Below are positions 29,455 to 39,184 of a stretch of DNA of 64,000 bases, in pieces. The translations under genes and the position numbers were made by a program. Location of the stretch: the NCBI GenBank assembly GCA_016872715.1, contig VGZD01000005.1:1-64000 (forward strand), in the 5' to 3' direction. The stretch comes from Planctomycetota bacterium. GTDB taxonomy: Bacteria > Planctomycetota > UBA1135 > GCA-002686595. The notes below the pieces were generated by a model that ran no database searches, was not told the DNA's origin, and was given only the letters and a program-made list of their open reading frames with translations. Position 1 is the first letter of the stretch; every line of letters begins with the position of its first letter.

Positions 29455-31203
29455 TCACTCCTTTGTGGGTGCAGCTTTGGGAGCCGCCGCCGCGGGCGCA
29501 AGCTCCTCGGGCGGAATGCGCAGGCACTCGACGCGCAGCCACTGGCGCGCGCCGTCGGTCCACGTGCGCCACAACTGCGCGAGCTCCTCGTCGTGCGCGT
29601 CGAGCGCGGCCGCCACGCGCAGGGCGCGCTCGCGCTGGTTGGCGCGCAGGTAGCGATCGAGATCACTCGGGCGCGGGTCCGCCGCCGCGAGCGCGGTGGC
29701 GACGACCGCGACACTCATGCGGCGCAGCTCCAAGGCGTCGACGTGCTCGATGCGATCGAGGCTCGTGTGGTACGCGAAGTCGGTGAAGTGCCAGAACAGC
29801 ACGCCGGGAATGCCGCGGCCGAGAAACTCGGAGTGATCGCTGCCGCCCTCGTAGGGATGCTCGGCCGTCTCCCAACCGGGCTCGAGAGCCGCGACGTCGA
29901 GCAGCGCGCAGCGCGCGAGCACGTTGAGCCCCGACGGCGCGAGCTTCGCGGCCGAGTAGGGCCGTCCGCCCCACGCGGTGTGTTCGTCGGGAGCGAGCGG
30001 CTTGACCGCGCCCGGATCGGGCATGCGCTCGAGCAGCGGCCACGCCCCCGTGCGCTCGCGCGACTCGCCGAGCATGTCCGCCGAAATGCCCACGATCGGC
30101 TTGCGCGACGTCGCATCGAGCCACATCGAGCTCTGCGTGAACTCGTCGCCGAACAGGAACACGACCGAGCGCGACGGCGGCGCGATGGCGCTCTCGCGCA
30201 GCGCCCCTGCGAGCGCGATCGCGCCCTCGCACGTACCCGCGACTCCGCTCGCGTTGTCGCACGCGCCCGGCTCCTGCACGTGCGCGGCGATCGCCACCGC
30301 CTCGTGCGAGCGATCCGCGCCGAGCACGGTCGCGACGAGCGTGCGCAGCGCTCGCACGTCGAGCTTGACCTCCGCGCGATAGGCGATGCGCACGTGCGGA
30401 TCCTGCTCGCGCGCCGATCGAATCGCCGCGAGCGAGCGCTTGGAGATCATCGCCACGGGCAGCGTGCCGCGCAGGCCGCGGTATTGAATCGCGTCGAGGT
30501 GCCGCTCGGCACCCGAGGGATCGACATTGAACTTCGGCAGGTACGCGGAAAGCACGGCCACGGCGCCCTTCTCGCTGGCGCCGCGCAGCATTCCGCCATC
30601 GGGAGACGCGTCCGTGACGAGCACCTCGCCAGAGTCGAGTTCCTCGAGCGAGAGTGCGATGGCGCCTTCGACGTCGCACGAGGGAGCGCCCACGGGCAGC
30701 ATCACGCGATCGCGCCCCTGCGGTGTCGAGAACGAGTGCAGCACGCGCGCGCCGTTCGCCCCGCGCAGCTCGAGCTTCCCGGAGACTGGCGTCCAGGCCG
30801 GCGACACGGCGCCGCCGCGCGAGCGCATCGGCTGCTCGAGCCACTCCAGCAGGAGCCCTTCGCTCGCGCCGAATCCCGCCGCGCGCAGGTCCGCTTCGAC
30901 TCGTCCCAGCGTGGCCTCGAAACCGTCGTTCGCCGGAGCGCGGTAGAAGCCGTCGATGAACTGCGCACGCTCGAAGGCGCGCTCGCAATCGAAGCGTTCG
31001 TGCAGCGCTCCGACGAAGCGCGCCGTACCTTCGCGCCCCTCGACCACCGCCGGGCCGCGGTGCGACGCGCCCGCACTCGGCGCGTCCTCGGGGCCGAGCA
31101 GCACCGCTTCGTCGATGCCTCGCGGCAGCGCCGACCCGGCCGAGCAGCCGAGCCCGACGAGCGAGAGCGCGCAGCCCAGCCCGAGATCTCGCGCGCGGAA
31201 CAT
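29455..31203 (-). CDS. M28-family metallopeptidase, lipoprotein
   Basis: LSLVGLGCSAG lipobox; AIAAHVQEPGACDNASGVAGTCEGAIAL; FLFGDEFTQSS; EGGSDHSEF. Confidence 0.8.
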   Translation of the reverse strand: MFRARDLGLGCALSLVGLGCSAGSALPRGIDEAVLLGPEDAPSAGASHRGPAVVEGREGTARFVGALHERFDCERAFERAQFIDGFYRAPANDGFEATLGRVEADLRAAGFGASEGLLLEWLEQPMRSRGGAVSPAWTPVSGKLELRGANGARVLHSFSTPQGRDRVMLPVGAPSCDVEGAIALSLEELDSGEVLVTDASPDGGMLRGASEKGAVAVLSAYLPKFNVDPSGAERHLDAIQYRGLRGTLPVAMISKRSLAAIRSAREQDPHVRIAYRAEVKLDVRALRTLVATVLGADRSHEAVAIAAHVQEPGACDNASGVAGTCEGAIALAGALRESAIAPPSRSVVFLFGDEFTQSSMWLDATSRKPIVGISADMLGESRERTGAWPLLERMPDPGAVKPLAPDEHTAWGGRPYSAAKLAPSGLNVLARCALLDVAALEPGWETAEHPYEGGSDHSEFLGRGIPGVLFWHFTDFAYHTSLDRIEHVDALELRRMSVAVVATALAAADPRPSDLDRYLRANQRERALRVAAALDAHDEELAQLWRTWTDGARQWLRVECLRIPPEELAPAAAAPKAAPTKE

Positions 31204-31209
31204 CGTCGC

Positions 31210-32088
31210 TCAGTCTTGCACGGGTGCGACGTACGTGTCGATCAACAGGCCGAGCCGGTCGCGCGCCGACTGCGGGATGCGATCCTTGGCCGTCATGATC
31301 GCGTGGCGCAGCGCGGTGCCGCAGCCGCACGAGCGCACGGTCGGCGTGCGCGGGGCCGCCGCCATCACGAGCGCCTTCGCGTTTCCGACGTTGCGACCCA
31401 TGACCGCGACCACGGCCTCGACCGTGACCGCCTCGTGCTCCTCGTGCCAGCAGTCGTAGTCGGTGGCCATCGCGATCGTCGCGTAGCACAGCTCGGCCTC
31501 GCGCGCGAGCTTGGCTTCCTGCAGGTTGGTCATGCCGATCACGTCGGCGCCCCACGAACGGTAGAGCTTCGACTCCGCGCGCGTCGAGAACTGCGGGCCT
31601 TCCATGTTCACGTAGGTGCCGCCGTCGTGAACCCTCACGCCGATCGAGCGCGCGGCCTCGAGCGCGACGCGCCGCAGCTCCCCGCACACGGGATCGGCGA
31701 ACATCACGTGCGCGACGACGCCCTCGCTGAAGAACGTGTCGGGCCGATGGCGCGTGCGATCGATGAACTGATCGATCACGACGAAGTCACCCGGCGCGAT
31801 GTCCTCGCGCATGGACCCGACGGCGGAGAGCGAGAACACGCGCGTGACGCCGAGCTTCTTCAGGCCCCAGATGTTGGCGCGGAAGTTGATCTCGGACGGC
31901 GAGATGCGATGCCCTCGGCCGTGGCGCGGCAGGAACACCATGCGCACGCCGTCGAGCACGCCGGTCACGTAGGCATCGCTCGGAGCGCCGAACGGAGTCG
32001 CGAGCGTCACCTCGCGAACGTCCTTGAGCCCCTCGATCTCGTACAGACCCGAACCACCGATCACTCCGATCGTCTGCGCTTGCGTCAT
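31210..32088 (-). CDS. mtnP: S-methyl-5'-thioadenosine phosphorylase
   Basis: IGVIGGSGLYEIEG, PFGAPSDAYVTG, FLPRHGRGHRISPSEINFRANIWGLK, NMEGPQFSTRAES, GMTNLQEAKLAREAELCYATIAMATDYDCW. Confidence 0.95.
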   Translation of the reverse strand: MTQAQTIGVIGGSGLYEIEGLKDVREVTLATPFGAPSDAYVTGVLDGVRMVFLPRHGRGHRISPSEINFRANIWGLKKLGVTRVFSLSAVGSMREDIAPGDFVVIDQFIDRTRHRPDTFFSEGVVAHVMFADPVCGELRRVALEAARSIGVRVHDGGTYVNMEGPQFSTRAESKLYRSWGADVIGMTNLQEAKLAREAELCYATIAMATDYDCWHEEHEAVTVEAVVAVMGRNVGNAKALVMAAAPRTPTVRSCGCGTALRHAIMTAKDRIPQSARDRLGLLIDTYVAPVQD

Positions 32089-32109
32089 CGCACACTCCGT
32101 GGGGTTGTT

Positions 32110-33633
32110 CTAGCGGGGTCGGCGGGGAGCGCGCGGCGGCGGGCCGTCGAAGCCGCGCTCGGGACCGCGCGGCGGGCCGCGGCGCTCGCCCCACGGCGGG
32201 GGGCCGCCCTCGTCACGGCCGAAGCGGCGCGGCGGGCCGTCGCGATCTTCGCGCTCGAAGCGGCGCGGGGGGCCGTCGCGATCGTCGCGCGGTCCACGGC
32301 GCGGCGGCGGGCCGTCGAAGCGGCGCGCGGGGCCGCGCGGCGCGCGCTCGGCGCGCCCGCCGACGCGCGGGCCACGACTCGCTCCGCCTCGCTCGAGCGG
32401 TCCACCGCCGTCGTCGGCGTGCGCCGCTCCCTGCGCCTCGGCGAGCGACTGCGGCGCTCGGCCGGGCACCTCGAACAGCCGGCGCGCGACGAGCGTCGCA
32501 TAGGCGCCGCGGGGAAGTTCGAAGCGCACGCCGACCATGGCCGCGCCGCGGTGGTGCGGATCGCTCTTGGGCGGTCGCACGCGCAAGTGCGCGGGATGGA
32601 CGAACAGCGCTCGATCCTCGCCCTTGAGCGCCATGCCGCTCACACCTTGGATGTTGAACTCGCTCGGCGCGAGCGCTTCGAGCGCGAGCACGTCGGCGAG
32701 CAGTCCGCGCTGCACGGGATCGATCACGTCGTCGAGGAACGGACCGGGCAGGCGGAAGGTGGCGTCGGGAGCGACCGGCATCAGCTCGCGCTCCGACGGG
32801 TAGATCAGCGGCCCTTCCTCGCTCTCGATCACGACGCGCTTCTCGACGCTCACGTGCTCGCGCACGAAGTCGGCCACCGCGCGGTTCCACACGTGCGACT
32901 GATAGGCGTACAGGTGGATCAGGCGCACGCGCGACGCGATGTGAAAAAAAGCTCCGGCGAAGTCGTCGGCGTGTCGGCGCAGGTGCTCGAACACGGAGTG
33001 GTGCGCGCCGAGCTTGCCCGCGATGTCGCGGCAGGCCGGCCAGTCGCCCCAGTTTTCCCACAGCGCTTGCTTGAGCACCTTGCTGCGCGGATCGTCGTGC
33101 AGGGAGCGCGCCGCGACGAGCATCTTGAGCGCGCGCTCGGGGTTGCCCTTCATCAAGTCGAGCGCGATCCAGCCCTGTCCGTGGCGCAGGTTGCCGAAGC
33201 GCTGCTCGTCGAAGTAGTTGATCACGCCCTGCTTGCGGACGCGCGCGAGGTTCGTGCGCATGGCCGCGAGTTCCTCGGTGTGCAGGTCGCGCACCACCAG
33301 TTCGAACGCATTGCCCGTGCTGTCCTTCGAATCGAGTTCCTTGGCCGCGAAGCCGACGGTCTCGATCTTCACGTCGCTGCCCGCCGCGCTGACCTCCGGC
33401 CCGTGGCGGATCGACATGTACTGGGTCGTCACGCCTTGGCGGTCTTTCAGTCCGCACATGGCGATCTCGCCAGCGCCCCGACCGGCCTCGACCGCGAGCA
33501 CCTCGGCTGCCTCGAGCGAAGTCAGCTTGCGCTTGATCACGCGGTAGATGCGGAACTCGCCCTTGTGCTGCAACACGTCCGGCGCGAGCAGCTCGCGCAC
33601 GCGGAAGTCGGCCGGCCTGGATTTCAGCTTCAT
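32110..33633 (-). CDS. truD: tRNA pseudouridine synthase D with long Arg/Gly/Pro-rich C-terminal tail
   Basis: PADFRVRELL, MCGLKDRQGVTTQYMSIR, NYFDEQRFGNLRHGQGWIAL; tail RRFDGPPPRRGPRDDRDGPPRRFEREDRDGPPRRFGRDEGG. Confidence 0.88.
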   Translation of the reverse strand: MKLKSRPADFRVRELLAPDVLQHKGEFRIYRVIKRKLTSLEAAEVLAVEAGRGAGEIAMCGLKDRQGVTTQYMSIRHGPEVSAAGSDVKIETVGFAAKELDSKDSTGNAFELVVRDLHTEELAAMRTNLARVRKQGVINYFDEQRFGNLRHGQGWIALDLMKGNPERALKMLVAARSLHDDPRSKVLKQALWENWGDWPACRDIAGKLGAHHSVFEHLRRHADDFAGAFFHIASRVRLIHLYAYQSHVWNRAVADFVREHVSVEKRVVIESEEGPLIYPSERELMPVAPDATFRLPGPFLDDVIDPVQRGLLADVLALEALAPSEFNIQGVSGMALKGEDRALFVHPAHLRVRPPKSDPHHRGAAMVGVRFELPRGAYATLVARRLFEVPGRAPQSLAEAQGAAHADDGGGPLERGGASRGPRVGGRAERAPRGPARRFDGPPPRRGPRDDRDGPPRRFEREDRDGPPRRFGRDEGGPPPWGERRGPPRGPERGFDGPPPRAPRRPR

Positions 33634-34634
33634 CGACGCGGAGGCCTCACCTTGGAGAGTTGCTTGAGCGCCCGCGCGAAATCGCGCGGGATCGGCGCCT
33701 CGACGCGCAGGTTCACGCCCGGCTCGGCGACGGAGGGAAACTCGAGGCTCTGGGCGTGCAGAGTGAGCCGCTCGATCAGCGGAGTCTCGACCTGTCCGGG
33801 CTTCTTGCGATAGCCGCTCTTGAGCTCGGAGAGCAGGAGCGATCGGCGGCGCCCGTAGAGTGGATCGACCGCCAAGGGAAAGCCCTTGGCCGAGAGATGG
33901 ACGCGGATTTGGTGCGTGCGGCCCGTGCGCGGCTCGCACTCGAGCAGCGTGTAGCCGCGGAAGCGCTGCACGACGCGCACGAGCGTCAGCGCTTCCTTGC
34001 CGTCGCGGCGCGCGCACATCTGTCCGGTGCGCTTGGGATCCTGCGCGAGCGCGAGCCGAATCTCCTCGACCTCGCCCTCATCGAGCGGGTGCTCGCCCTC
34101 GACCAACGCGAGATAGCGCTTTTGGACTCGCGCTTCCTCGAAGGCGGCTCCGAGCACGCGTTCGGCATCCACGGTTTTCGCGAGCACCAGCGCGCCCGAG
34201 GTGTCGCGATCGAGCCGGTGCACGAGCCGCGGGCGGAACGCCTCTCGACCCGTGGCGGCCGCGCGGGCCTCGATCATCTCCTGCACGGTGACGACGAGGT
34301 TCGCTCGGTGGTCGTCCCAGCGGTCGGGCTCCACCGCGAGCCCGGCGGGCTTGAGCACCGCGAGCACATGCTCGTCCTCGAACAAGAACGGGATCTCGCC
34401 CTCGAACGCGTCGACCTCGCTCGTCTGCGGAAGCTCGTCGTCCTCCACGTCGACGATCACGACTTCGTTGTCGCGCAAGCGATGGCCGGGATGGGCCGGT
34501 TGTCCGTTGACGTTGATGCGTCCCACGCGCACGAGCTGCCGCAGGTGGCGCTTGTGCACGCCCGGATAGAGTCGGCTCAGGAACTCGTCGAGCTCCATGC
34601 CGATCTGTTCGGGCAGCACGGTGTAGGGTTGCAT
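33630..34634 (-). CDS. RluA-family pseudouridine synthase
   Basis: S4 domain plus RPRLVHRLDRDTSGALVLAKT and GRTHQIRVHLSAKGFPL. Confidence 0.94.
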   Translation of the reverse strand: MQPYTVLPEQIGMELDEFLSRLYPGVHKRHLRQLVRVGRINVNGQPAHPGHRLRDNEVVIVDVEDDELPQTSEVDAFEGEIPFLFEDEHVLAVLKPAGLAVEPDRWDDHRANLVVTVQEMIEARAAATGREAFRPRLVHRLDRDTSGALVLAKTVDAERVLGAAFEEARVQKRYLALVEGEHPLDEGEVEEIRLALAQDPKRTGQMCARRDGKEALTLVRVVQRFRGYTLLECEPRTGRTHQIRVHLSAKGFPLAVDPLYGRRRSLLLSELKSGYRKKPGQVETPLIERLTLHAQSLEFPSVAEPGVNLRVEAPIPRDFARALKQLSKVRPPRR

Positions 34635-34690
34635 GGCGTCGACGGGGCTCGGCGGATTGGGTCGCGGGGGCGGACCGAGCGAGGAGGGGC

Positions 34691-35326
34691 TCAGCGCGCA
34701 GCGCTGCGCGGGCGCTCGTAGCACTCGCGCTTGAGGGCGCCGACGTAGGGCAAGTTGCGGTAGTGGCCCGCGAAATCGAGGCCGTAGCCGACCACGAACA
34801 GGTCGTCGACCTCGAACACTCGGAAGTCCGACTGAAAGGGCACGGCGCGCCGAGCGGGCTTGTCGAGGAACACGCAGGAACGAACCTCGGCGGCGCCCCG
34901 CTCGTGCATCTCGCCCACGAGCCTCGAGAGGGTCTTGCCCGTGTCGAGGATGTCGTCGACGAGCAGCAGGTTGCGCCCGGCGATTTCGCTCTCGGCCGGG
35001 AAGAAGTTCAGGGCGAGCCGACCGGACTGCGTGCCGTCGCCGTAGCTCGACGCGCTGACGAAGGCGAGTTCCAAGGGGATCGGAATGCGCCGAATCAGGT
35101 CGGAGGCGAAGATGCAGCTGCCTTTGAGCACGCTGACGACCGTGAACGGTCGGCCCGCATAGGCCGCGGTCACCTCCGCGGCCACGCGGTCGGTGCCCGC
35201 GCGGATCTCCGCCTCATTGAAAAGGATGCGTTCAACGTCGTGGTCCACGGCTGCGTCTCGAACCCCTGCGCCGCGGCCCATCGGAGCCTGAACCGACCGC
35301 GCTCGGGCCTCACAGGGTACGGGCAA
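34691..35326 (-). CDS. hpt: hypoxanthine phosphoribosyltransferase (start may be 35281)
   Basis: VVSVLKGSCIFASDLIRRI, NLLLVDDILDTGKTLSRL, VVGYGLDFAGHYRNLPYVGAL. Confidence 0.93.
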   Translation of the reverse strand: MPVPCEARARSVQAPMGRGAGVRDAAVDHDVERILFNEAEIRAGTDRVAAEVTAAYAGRPFTVVSVLKGSCIFASDLIRRIPIPLELAFVSASSYGDGTQSGRLALNFFPAESEIAGRNLLLVDDILDTGKTLSRLVGEMHERGAAEVRSCVFLDKPARRAVPFQSDFRVFEVDDLFVVGYGLDFAGHYRNLPYVGALKRECYERPRSAAR

Positions 35327-35638
35327 GTCCGCTCGGCGGCAACCGCGCCCGCACGCTCACCGAGAGTTCGACCGACGGGGTGCGCCAACCTACGCAGGGT
35401 GCTAGGATTGGTCGGCGAGCAGCGAGGCAACTCCTCGCGCCGCGAAGACCCGGAGGTCGACTTCCTCCCCATCGGGTCGCGCGAGCGCGCAGTCGGTCCC
35501 CGACGCAAGACACGCTCTTGGGCTTGGCCTCGCGCGAGGGTTCGATGCGTGCTTTCCCCACGCATCTCGACGCTCGAACGCCGCTCGATCCGCTCGCTCC
35601 ACTCTCCTCCTCACGACTGCGACAGGTATTCGAAGACA

Positions 35639-35911
35639 ATGGTCCATCGACGTTCGGACGAAGAACGCATCGCCGCCCTTCAGGCCAAGATCGAGCTGCT
35701 GCGCACCAAGGCGCAAGACGCGGCTCGGCCCGATCAGGCCCTGCTGCGCGAGGCCCCGAAATTCCACAAGCGCTTGCGCGAATTTGCCCAGTTGGCCCAC
35801 GACCAAGGTCGCTCGGACGTAGCCAACTCGATCGTGGCGTTCATGGCCGGCCTCGACCGCATGATTCAGGAGCTGCCCGAACCGACGCGGCGGCCACTCC
35901 TGCGGCGCTAG
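35639..35911 (+). CDS. small protein of unknown function (90 aa)
   Basis: ATG start; MVHRRSDEERIAALQAKIELLRTKAQDAARPDQALLREAPKFHKRLREFAQLAHDQGRSDVANSIVAFMAGLDRMIQELPEPTRRPLLRR. Confidence 0.65.
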   Translation: MVHRRSDEERIAALQAKIELLRTKAQDAARPDQALLREAPKFHKRLREFAQLAHDQGRSDVANSIVAFMAGLDRMIQELPEPTRRPLLRR

Positions 35912-36040
35912 ACGGTTCGCGAGTCCTCGCCATTTCGCTCTCCGATCACCGGCCCGCGCGCACCTTTGCGCGCGGCGTTGGGTGCTTGGTTCGACCACGC
36001 TCGACAGCGAGTGCGAGCGACGAGCTTCGGAGACGATCCC

Positions 36041-36574
36041 ATGCAGCCGCGAGTGCAGTCCTCGGCCGTGCTAGTCGCCGGTCGCATCTTCGAGGTGGTG
36101 CGCGAGGTGGTCGAGCTGCCCTCGGGGCTGCGGCAGGACCTCACCATCGTCCGCCATCCCGGCGCCGTGGGCGTGGTCGCGCTGCAAGCCGACGCGCGCG
36201 TGACGCTGGTGCGGCAGTACCGCCACGCCGTCGGACGCGAGTTGCTCGAGATTCCCGCCGGAAGGCTGGAGGCGGGCGAAGACCCGCGCCGAGCGGCCCT
36301 GCGCGAGCTCGAAGAGGAAACCGGCTATCGGGCTCGGTGTTTGGAGTCGCTCGGGAGCTTCTTCCCGGCGCCCGGGTTCTGCTCCGAGGAGCTGCACCTG
36401 TTCTTGGCACGCGACCTCGCTTGGGCTGGGCCCGAGCGGGCCGCCCACGACGCCGACGAGGAGCTCGCGACGGAGTTCCTCCCGCTCCCCGAGGCGCTCG
36501 AGCGCTGCTCCATGGACGCCAAGTCTTGGATCGGCATCTCGCGCGCCATCGCACGACTCTCCGCTCGGTCGTGA
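36041..36574 (+). CDS. NUDIX hydrolase, ADP-ribose pyrophosphatase-like
   Basis: EIPAGRLEAGEDPRRAALRELEEETGYRA NUDIX box. Confidence 0.9.
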   Translation: MQPRVQSSAVLVAGRIFEVVREVVELPSGLRQDLTIVRHPGAVGVVALQADARVTLVRQYRHAVGRELLEIPAGRLEAGEDPRRAALRELEEETGYRARCLESLGSFFPAPGFCSEELHLFLARDLAWAGPERAAHDADEELATEFLPLPEALERCSMDAKSWIGISRAIARLSARS

Positions 36575-36691
36575 GGGCCTCGCACGGCCGATGCCGTGCG
36601 CCGATCGGGTGTACGGCGCTTGAGCACGCTCGGGTCGAGGAGTACAAACGCGGGTGCATCCGACGCCCGAGCCCACCGCGCCACGTTCCCC

Positions 36692-38029
36692 ATGCTTGAC
36701 CGAATCCTGATCGTCGATGACGAGCCCCTCGTGCTCGAGACCCTCTCCGAGGTGCTCAGCTCCGAAGGCTATCCGGTCTCGCAAGCTCCCGACGCGCGCC
36801 AAGGCCTCGAAGTGCTCGCGCGCGAGCCCCACGCGCTGGTGCTGTCCGACATCCGCATACCGGGCATGGACGGCGTGGAATTTCTGCGCGAGGTCCGCCG
36901 CCTGCATCCGGGCACGGACGTGGTGCTGATGACCGGCTACGGCAGCCTCGACGGCGCGATCGACGCCATGGCGCTCGGCGCCGCCGATTACCTGATCAAG
37001 CCGCTCAAGCCCAAGGAGATCCTCGCGCGCGTGCGCTCGATCCTGACGCGCCGACGGCTGGAGAGCGAAGTCCACTCGCTGCACTCCGCATTGCGCTCGC
37101 GCTACGACATGCACAACTTGGTCGCCGAGAGCCCGAGCATGAGCGCGCTCGTGGCGGCGGTGCGGCGCATCAAGGACGGCCAAGAGCCCTTGCTCGTGTA
37201 CGGGGAGTCCGGCAGCGGCCGCCACTTCCTCGCGCGCACGATCCACTACGCCAGCGAGCGCCGCAGCCACGAGTTCGCGCTCGTCGACGCACACGTGACC
37301 ACTCCGCTGGAGCTCGCTTCGACGTTGTTCGGCGAGCGCACTCCCGCCGGCCGCCGCCGCCGCGGCCTGCTCGAGAGGGTCGAGCAAGGCACGGTGCACC
37401 TCGCCTCGCTCGAGGCTCTCCCGACCGACCTCCAGCAGCGCCTCGGCGCCGCACTCTCGACGCGCAAGCTCGATGTGGGCGAGAAGGTCGTCGACCTCGA
37501 ATGCCGCGTGATCCTCTCCAGCGACGAGCCGCCGATCGAGCTCTTCAAGTCCGGCCGCCTCGCGAGCGAGCTCGCGCTGCTGCGGGAGTGCCCGGCGCTG
37601 CACGTGCCGCCGCTGCATCTGCGCAAGCAGGATCTCGCCGGCCTCGTGGCGGTGTTCGTCGAAACCTACTCCAGCGAGCACGGTCGCTCGATCCGCGTGG
37701 GCCCGGGGGTGATCGAGCTGCTCGCCTCGCACCAGTTCCCGGGCAACGTCACGCAGCTGTTCGCGGTGCTCTCCAACGCCGCCAAGTACTCCGTCGACGG
37801 TGAGTTTTCGGTCGAGTCCATCGAGCGCGCCCTGCGCCAGTCGAGCCTCGCCGAAGACCGCGGCATCGCCGATCACCTCGGGGACCGCGAGTACCAAGTC
37901 ATCCTGCGCGCCGTGCAGCGCAACCCCGGCCGACTCGATCAAGCCGCCAAGGAGCTCGGCATCAGCCGCACGACCCTGTGGCGCCGCATGCGCAAGCACG
38001 AGATCAAGCTCGAAGGCGAGGACGCGTGA
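36692..38029 (+). CDS. NtrC-type response regulator with degenerate AAA+ domain
   Basis: Receiver ILIVDDEPLVLETL..VVLMTGYG..LIKPLKPKEIL; AAA+ remnant GESGSGRHFLAR; Fis-type HTH NPGRLDQAAKELGISRTTLWRRMRKHEI. Confidence 0.88.
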   Translation: MLDRILIVDDEPLVLETLSEVLSSEGYPVSQAPDARQGLEVLAREPHALVLSDIRIPGMDGVEFLREVRRLHPGTDVVLMTGYGSLDGAIDAMALGAADYLIKPLKPKEILARVRSILTRRRLESEVHSLHSALRSRYDMHNLVAESPSMSALVAAVRRIKDGQEPLLVYGESGSGRHFLARTIHYASERRSHEFALVDAHVTTPLELASTLFGERTPAGRRRRGLLERVEQGTVHLASLEALPTDLQQRLGAALSTRKLDVGEKVVDLECRVILSSDEPPIELFKSGRLASELALLRECPALHVPPLHLRKQDLAGLVAVFVETYSSEHGRSIRVGPGVIELLASHQFPGNVTQLFAVLSNAAKYSVDGEFSVESIERALRQSSLAEDRGIADHLGDREYQVILRAVQRNPGRLDQAAKELGISRTTLWRRMRKHEIKLEGEDA

Positions 38030-38053
38030 GTCGCGCTCGTCGCGGGCCCTAGC

Positions 38054-39094
38054 TCAGCGAGCCCGCTCCACGTCCACCAAGAACTCCCAGCCGCCCTGCC
38101 CGGGGATCGCGGCCCCGCTTCCATCGAGACACAGGAGCGCGCCGGGCGCTGCGAGCCACAGCGAGCCATCGTCCCCGGCGCTCGCTCGGCTCGCTCCGCC
38201 GTGGGCGAGGTCGACGTGGGCGAGCTCGAGCACTCCGCCCGGACCGAAGCGCCGCGCGAACGCCCCGGCTTCATCGCACAGCCACACACGCTCCGCTCCC
38301 TCGACCGGTGCGAGCGTGAGCGCCGCCACTCCGGCGGGCACCTGCCAGCGCGAGGCGAGGTCGCGTCCGAGCAGCGCCAGCCGCGCTCCCCCCGCGCCCG
38401 AAGCCACGTCGAGCACCCACCACTGCCCCTGCTGCGGTCCCGGCGCCACGTCGCTGATCACACCCCCGAACGCGCGCCGCGCGAGGCGCTGACCGTCGGG
38501 CCCAAAGAGCCTCAGCTCGCCGCGCTCGGACCCGACCAGCGTGCACCCCCACGCCGCCGCCGCGCAGAAGGCATCGGAGCTGCGCTCGACGGTCACGCAA
38601 CCGCCGCTCCTCGCAACCCGGGATACGCGTCGCTCGCCGCCGCTGTCCAACTCGACCACCAGCGCCTCGTCGCCGACCGGCCCCGAGAGCTCCACGCCGT
38701 GCACCGTCTCCAGATCGAGCACCGTCGAGAGCGCCCACTCGCGCGTGACGCCGCCGCTCTCGTCATCCACCAGCAGCAGCCGAGTCGGCCCGAGCGGCGA
38801 GGCGGGGTTCGCGCTCACCACCCAGAGGTCCCCATCGCTCGCCGCGGCGAGTTCCACCGGCGCGGGCACGACGAACCGGCGCACGAGCAGCCGATCCGCG
38901 TCGAGCCCCGCGAGCGCGTTGCCGTCGCGATCGAGCACCCAGCCCGCGATCGCGCCGCGCTCCGCCGCGCTCGAGCCCTTGGACGTGAGCCCCAAGAAGC
39001 CCAGACACGCCGCCGCGCCCGCGACCATGCACGCCGCGCCGCGCATCGCCGTGGAGATCCCCCACCAGTTCCAACGTTCGCTCCAGCCCCCCAT
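38054..39094 (-). CDS. membrane-anchored beta-propeller-like protein of unknown function
   Basis: N-terminal TM; repeated GDLWVV/GQWWVLD/GSLWLAAPG blades. Confidence 0.55.
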   Translation of the reverse strand: MGGWSERWNWWGISTAMRGAACMVAGAAACLGFLGLTSKGSSAAERGAIAGWVLDRDGNALAGLDADRLLVRRFVVPAPVELAAASDGDLWVVSANPASPLGPTRLLLVDDESGGVTREWALSTVLDLETVHGVELSGPVGDEALVVELDSGGERRVSRVARSGGCVTVERSSDAFCAAAAWGCTLVGSERGELRLFGPDGQRLARRAFGGVISDVAPGPQQGQWWVLDVASGAGGARLALLGRDLASRWQVPAGVAALTLAPVEGAERVWLCDEAGAFARRFGPGGVLELAHVDLAHGGASRASAGDDGSLWLAAPGALLCLDGSGAAIPGQGGWEFLVDVERAR

Positions 39095-39184
39095 GACTCA
39101 CCTCCGCATCCCCGTCGCTACGGGAGCGCGCTGGTCGCTGGGAAAAAGGCGAAATCCACCGCGCGCCGCCGCGCGCGGCAGCGC

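Noticed and set aside
29593-33813. 1406-aa plus-strand ORF
   Set aside because: Antisense to M28 peptidase, mtnP and truD; no recognisable domains.
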